Assembly: GCA_029204225.1 (NCBI GenBank)
Contig: CM055097.1
Span: 57,601,498-57,665,497 of the forward strand
Direction of reading: 5' to 3'
Origin: Diphasiastrum complanatum
Lineage: Eukaryota; Streptophyta; Lycopodiopsida; Lycopodiales; Lycopodiaceae
Length of the DNA: 64,000 bases
Positions within the stretch are counted from its first letter, which is position 1; each line of letters starts with the position of its first letter. The notes beneath the pieces are model-generated. The model worked only from the letters and a program-made list of their open reading frames with translations, was not told where the DNA came from and ran no database searches. The position numbers and the translations under genes were made by a program. This document shows positions 59,182 to 64,000 of this stretch, in pieces.

Positions 59182-59790
59182 ATGGACTACTCTAGCACCA
59201 AAGCCTTCGAAACCTTTCTTGCCGGTGAACTGGAAATACTTAAAGTTGAGGTCCAATCTCTTAGATCGGAGGTTAATCACTTACGAGAGAAAAACAGTCG
59301 GTTGTGGACAGCCTTTACAGAATCTAGTGCCATTCCTTCGCTCAATGGTGGGGCCTACAACAAAGATCCAAGAATTACAACAAGAGCTGACCCAACACAA
59401 GGACGCTACCAAAACGTGGGCATCACCCCTCAAAAACGGCAATGAAGGTAACCACATCCCACTTTATCGGAAGAAAGATTGAGAGAACAGAAATCGCATA
59501 ATGTTAGAGTTCAAGGGATTCCCGATACTCAAAATGCGTTACAGGAAGCAAGTAACTTTTTGAGCACTATGTTGTCCCATCATAGCAATGGAATCGATAA
59601 AGTTTGGCGTCCAAAGAAAGATAATGCCACGCTTGTTATTCGCTTTACATATTAGAAGAACGTAGATTAGTCCTCCGTCTTAAATCCAAAACGTCGAAGA
59701 GCTTTTCACGAAGCTCATGAACAGGGCATAATTGCTATTTATAGAGATGGACAGGTTAAATACCTTGATGGCAAGTCTCGCTAGGTAGCC
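59182..59790 (+). pseudogene. LINE ORF1 remnant
   Basis: ATG 59182 opens MDYSSTKAFETFLAGELEIL followed by a heptad-rich coiled coil (LKVEVQSLRSEVNHLREKNS). After shifts, NVRVQGIPDTQNALQEASNF and VWRPKKDNATLVIRF resemble the RRM-like transposase-22 part, ending FHEAHEQGIIAIYRDGQVKY. Frames are broken. It is directly upstream of an endonuclease start on the same strand. Confidence 0.65.
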
Positions 59791-59841
59791 AGGGGTCCCG
59801 GGCATGGTAGCGCCCCGGGCCCCCATCCATCACCTTCTCCA

Positions 59842-60150
59842 ATGCGCATAGGCGTTTGGAATTGTAATGGGATACACTCATCTTCGACAGCAGGTGATCT
59901 TTTGGACTTCATTACACATGGAGACATTCTATTTTTCACTGAGACACATGATTTTGGGATGATGCACGATCCATTGTCGTGGGCCTGCAGCCTATCTACA
60001 CTGTCCAGCGCCTTACAGATCGAGAGGGTTGCACATTGGGCCTCTTATATGGGTTCATGGACAAATTGGACGAGCAACTACGTCTTTGCACGACCATTAC
60101 CCCAGAGAGGTATACCATGGCGCTTTATGGTAACTACTATTAGCTCTATA
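59842..60150 (+). pseudogene. LINE ORF2 endonuclease start, truncated
   Basis: ATG 59842 reads MRIGVWNCNGIHSSSTAGDL then LLDFITHGDILFFTETHD, the N-terminal blocks of an AP-type (EEP) endonuclease. Homology is lost after about 100 residues, so the rest of ORF2 is missing. Confidence 0.7.
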
Positions 60151-60339
60151 CTGTCCTGCCTCCTTCCTTACTACTTAGTATTTTGGCACTTTATTTGGAA
60201 GTAAAAACTTTTAAGTGTTGCGTTTGAAATTTGAATTGATGAATGATTAATCCTTGGTTGAGTTCTCAGTTTTCAATCATCTGGAATCTAGATTTTGTAC
60301 AATATGGCTGAGGGCTCATCATTGAACATTCAAATATAT

Positions 60340-61660
60340 TATCTTATAGGCTCAAGGAAATCCAATGCCTTTGGCAAAGTAGGTGGCAGTGGTTCCATCA
60401 GCCCTTGCATGCCATGGCCCACATACTCCATCCATTATGGAGTGAGCAGCAGTATGATGACAGAGAGCTAGGCATTCAGGAAGAAGACCATGGAGTTCTC
60501 CTCTGGGCCTGCATGAGAGAGGGTAATTTACTGCACAATGCAATCCATGTGGAATGATCCTTGCAATTTTCCATTGTTAGTACTTAGAAGTTATATTTTA
60601 TTACTTACTTAAAATAGCGGCTCTAATAACCAGTTTTTGATAAAATTTGAATCACTATAAATATCAAATCCCAATTCTAATTTCTTAGCTTTGGTTTGTG
60701 GTGATCACTGGCAACTGCTGACTCCTCTTTGAACTATGATCAAGCCAGCTGTGCTATGTCATGGTGGATGAAGTTTGGGGTTGATGTCCCCAAATTGCGC
60801 CGACTTGCCATCAAGATCCTTTCACAGGACTGCAGTCGCTTGTGAGAGAAAGTGTTCATTCCTTGATTCACATGAAAAAGTAGAATGGACTCTCCTCTGT
60901 GCAGTTAGAGAGGTTGTTGTATGTACACGCCAACCTGAGACTTTTGGGTAGACTCCACGCCACCCCAGAGCCTATCCAGGTAATTCATAATTTCTAACGT
61001 GTAGATAGTACTAAACTATAAGTAGTAAATAGATACTAGATACTAGACTACGGTGAGTTTGAAGTTTGAGCTTTGAAGTCAGAAGTATTACCAAAACAAC
61101 TGTTGACATGTCACATATGGCCCTTTAGATTTTGTCTTGATTTCAATGTGCATTGTGGCATGTGCATAGATCTTCGGATGAAATTGATGTGGCAAAGGTT
61201 CCAAACTTGCCACCAAGATCACATGATGACGAGGATGTGTACGCATTCCTCCATGAGGAGGCTATGCAGAGGGCAGGTGAGAAATTAGAAGTTAGTAATT
61301 ACTACTTAGTTAATGCCTCATACTTGTCATATGAAATACGTTTTTGAACTGATTATTGTAATTTGTGGGCAATAATACGTTTGTCAATCCTTTTGTGCAG
61401 GACCTGTCACTCGAGCAACGCGTAGGAGGAGGGCAGGAGAGGATACGAGCTCTCATGCTTACGACCCTGATGATAGTCTAAGCCTGAGGCATCATCAGGG
61501 TCAAAGTCCTCAGAGGAGATGTATGTAGAGGAGGGGTTTGAGGAGCGTGATCATGACGGGCATCCAATGAGGAATTCGTCCCTGATGTTCAAGAGGAGAC
61601 TACAGTAGGCTCGACAGCACCTGCTCGAAGGAGGCTCAGAGCCAGGAGAGCTTAGAGTCT
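60340..61660 (+). pseudogene. hAT transposase C-terminal remnant
   Basis: Plus-strand segments: WQWFHQPLHAMAHILHPLWS (60380-60440), SCAMSWWMKFGVDVPKLRRL then AIKILSQDCS (60740-60840), LERLLYVHANLRLLGRLHA (60910-60965), and an acidic/arginine-rich tail after 61150. The order matches the DUF659/hAT dimerisation region. Breaks could be introns or decay: GTGCAG|G at about 61401 and AGAGG|GTAATT near 60520 look like splice sites. It lies upstream of the Nudix-PHP exons on the opposite strand. Confidence 0.6.
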
Positions 61661-61988
61661 AGATAGTAGACAGTACTGATGAGTCATGACATTATACATA
61701 TTACTGTTTACATATCATCATACATTTATGGTGGACACATGGATTCTGAACTTTGAAGACTGACATCATTGAAATTTGATTATCTAATATCAATTTTAAG
61801 TTTTAAAATTTTGATTCTATGCATTTATGATTGTGATGATTTAAATTGAGTCTTGAGTCTTGACTCGGACTCTTAAGCATTCAACATTGGAACTTGTAAT
61901 TTGTGTTTCTGTTTGAAGTTTGAACTTTCAACTTTGAAGTTTCAAGTATTGCCAATTTAATTGTGCAATGCGCATTGTGACTGTGCGC

Positions 61989-61989
<1 letters not shown>
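61661..61989. other. No feature seen
   Basis: AT-rich. TTTGAAGTTTGA-type words recur near 61910-61945 and also near 61050-61080. Confidence 0.3.

Positions 61990-62060
<71 letters not shown>
61990..62060. repeat. (GA)35 microsatellite
   Basis: Uninterrupted. It may mark the 3' end of the minus-strand LINE that follows. Confidence 0.95.
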
Positions 62061-62064
<4 letters not shown>

Positions 62065-62069
62065 AATTG

Positions 62070-64000
62070 TATTGATGTATGTTAGGTGCCCAAGGGCACA
62101 TAAGACAGAATAAATAAGTACATATCTCGTAGGATCACTGTCCATGTCGGACAACATAAAAATCACTAGTCTAAGTGGAAAAGACATTATAGAACGCTCT
62201 CTAGCTAGTTAAAGACACAACCAACATAGAGTCATAAAAAGCATATAAGAGCAAATATACAAGAGCTTAACCTCCAGCTCTGAAGAGGGTAAAAATACAG
62301 GTGCAAGAGCTTAACCGCCTGCTCTGCTGAGGAAAGTAAAAGGAAGAGTAAAATATCAATCTCGAAAAAAACGTCTGATACTCATAGAAGCTGTGATCTG
62401 TGGTCGAGGAGCTCTGGTAGATCTGGAGGCGCGTGTAGATCTGGCAAGAGGTGGTGGCTGAGCACGCTGGGCCTTCGCCCTCACCGGTATGACTGCCTCA
62501 TCATCTGATAGGACATCGCGCTCCCGCTTCTAAAAGAAGCTAGTAATGAGATGCTGGCCAAAATCAATAATACTCTCCGATGGTAGCAAAGAGGCTCTCA
62601 ACATAAGCATCTCTCGTAGTAAAAGGCCGACACATCTAGGATCCTGATACTCCAAAAAGGTACTGAGGGTAATAGGGGTGTCCCGATATAAACAATGATA
62701 TCGGCCACGTATCTCATAGTATGTAGGGCATATGAAGATAAAATGGAACTCATCCTCCACTACACCCAATGTGCATATCTGACATATCCGATGACCTCTC
62801 AAAATGCCTGAATATCTGGCTGTCTCAATAGCAAGCTGATGCGAAGAGACTCATAACTGACCCAATCTGTATCGGAGTCCAAAAGAAAGAGGAAGAGATA
62901 GATATAAAGGTCTAATAAAGTCCCAAACTGTCTCTGCGTAAGATATGTGCGCCATAAAAAGTAAGCTTGACTCTCTCATGATCAAGACGATCCCATACTA
63001 TGTGACAATATCTACGATATAGCTGTTGTCTGATAAATGCATGAGTTCCCTGTGGGAGATCCAGCATCGAGAAGCCCCATGAATGAAAGAAAGCCACCAC
63101 TTCACCGTATCAAGAAGATCTAGTCTGATGTCCAGCTATAGTCTGAGAAGAAGTAAGCGCTGCCATCACGTATCTGTGAGTATCCATGGTCTCAAGTTGA
63201 TGTAGAAAGATAACAATCTGAAACAGAGCCTCAACCACCATGGGGAGTGAGGCGAACTCCGCTAAAAGAATCTCATGAGGAACTGATGGCTTCACACGTG
63301 CCACAGATCATCCTTCCTAACATGGTGACCTGCAGGCGGAGTGATGTCTCTCCAAGTACCCTGAGATATCCCTGGGCACCAAACCTCCGCCGAGTGCATA
63401 GCCACTGGTGAGACCACTGTAGAGAAAAGGTGGTCTCTAGTAGCAGGATCATGGATATGGCAAGTAGTACACACTCTCTCCATATGTACCAAGGCAGCAT
63501 GCCCCTTACGCAAGCGAGATAGAGCAGTAGAGCGAAAAGTGAGTAAGGGGCCGTGTGAATAGTACACCTAGATAGGTGTAAGAGGTAACAATCTCCAACT
63601 GTTGTCCATCATAATAAAATGCGTCATCTCTCATATGCTGCCGATTAGTGTTAAACACCATTACCTTGGTCTTAGCAATATTCATCGTCAAGCCCCACAC
63701 TAAGCAAAAACCATATAGAGCATCAAGATGTCGCTGTAATCCAGAGGCTGTAGAAGATAGCAATGCCACATCATCCGCATATAATAGGATAGGAATAATA
63801 AGATCAGCAAGTGGACATCCTTCACCACCCTCCTCCTTGATGATCCGCTCTAGATCATCAATGTACAATGCAAAAAGAGTGGGAGAGAGGTGGACATCCC
63901 TGCTTGACCCCAACTGTGCTCTGGATAAAAGGTGACCAGCTGCTGCCATCTCTGAAACATGCTAATACCCTCTCATATAAGGCGCTGAATAGCCATGATG
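62070..64000 (-). mobile_element. LINE retrotransposon, 3' half, runs off the window
   Basis: Minus strand. RT palm sequence lies at 63949-63506, with LSPTLFALYIDDLERII, the catalytic LLYADDVALLS and LGLxxN-like LTMNIAKTKVMVFN. It is followed in shifted frames by RKGHAALVHMERV and the zinc/RNase H-like tail CQICTLGVVEDEFHFIFICP (62802-62530). The last coding part is basic and proline-rich (about 62520-62350). Several frameshifts make it inactive. The 5' part lies beyond 64000. Confidence 0.85.

Noticed and set aside
58320-59482. Open frames rich in Ala/Pro/Ser upstream of LINE ORF1
   Set aside because: They follow GC- and C-rich composition, several frames are open at once, and they fit a LINE 5' UTR better.

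Overview
The window is nuclear DNA from a land plant with a large, transposon-rich genome. The evidence is GT-AG introns of up to several kb, a cytosolic ribosomal protein L28 gene, a plant-type 4-coumarate-CoA-ligase-like gene, copia and gypsy LTR elements, and about twenty long (GA/CT)n tracts. The GA/CT load and the kinase-ankyrin gene make me lean towards a fern or another seed-free plant. That is inference, not proof.

Host genes, in order. (1) The 3' part of a peroxisomal 4CL-like acyl-CoA ligase (+, window start to 8819) in six exons, with one apparent frameshift and a 6.4-kb intron packed with retroelement debris. (2) An intronless kinase-ankyrin protein (+, 22481-25471, 996 aa). (3) A three-exon 60S ribosomal protein L28 gene (-, 38125-39498) with a probable 5'-UTR intron. 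(4) A nine-exon gene (-, 46826-58097, 5' end not found) that joins in frame a NADPH/NADH-pyrophosphatase-type Nudix hydrolase and a C-terminal phosphohistidine-phosphatase (Janus/Ocnus/PHPT1) domain. This fusion is the most interesting coding feature here.

Transposons fill the rest. 1.9-6.3 kb: decayed Ty3/gypsy element with LTR copies in inverted orientation and a hAT-type MITE inside its RNase H region. 9.3-10.9 kb: TIR element carrying a broken RING-H2 (ATL-type) gene. 12.3-12.6 and 16.3-16.7 kb: copia scraps. 13.1-15.0 kb: a decayed minus-strand coding region, possibly ParB-like, beside a striking array of alternating palindromes. 17.7 and 20.3 kb: LTR ends with primer-binding sites. 21.3 kb: a tRNA-type SINE with an 8-bp target-site duplication. 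27.2-33.8 kb: a copia element with two 0.65-kb LTRs, with another LTR nested in it. 35.3 kb: gypsy reverse transcriptase. 40.8-41.1 kb: a near-perfect hairpin bounded by GA and CT tracts. 43.5-45.3 kb: gypsy integrase, then copia integrase plus LTR. The Nudix-PHP gene holds a hAT-type element, a fold-back element and a LINE fragment in its introns. LINE and hAT fragments and a second LINE running off the window lie upstream of its first visible exon.

The host genes show no common pathway. No tRNA or rRNA gene and no CRISPR array was seen. Exon limits were read by eye from splice consensus and protein-family conservation.
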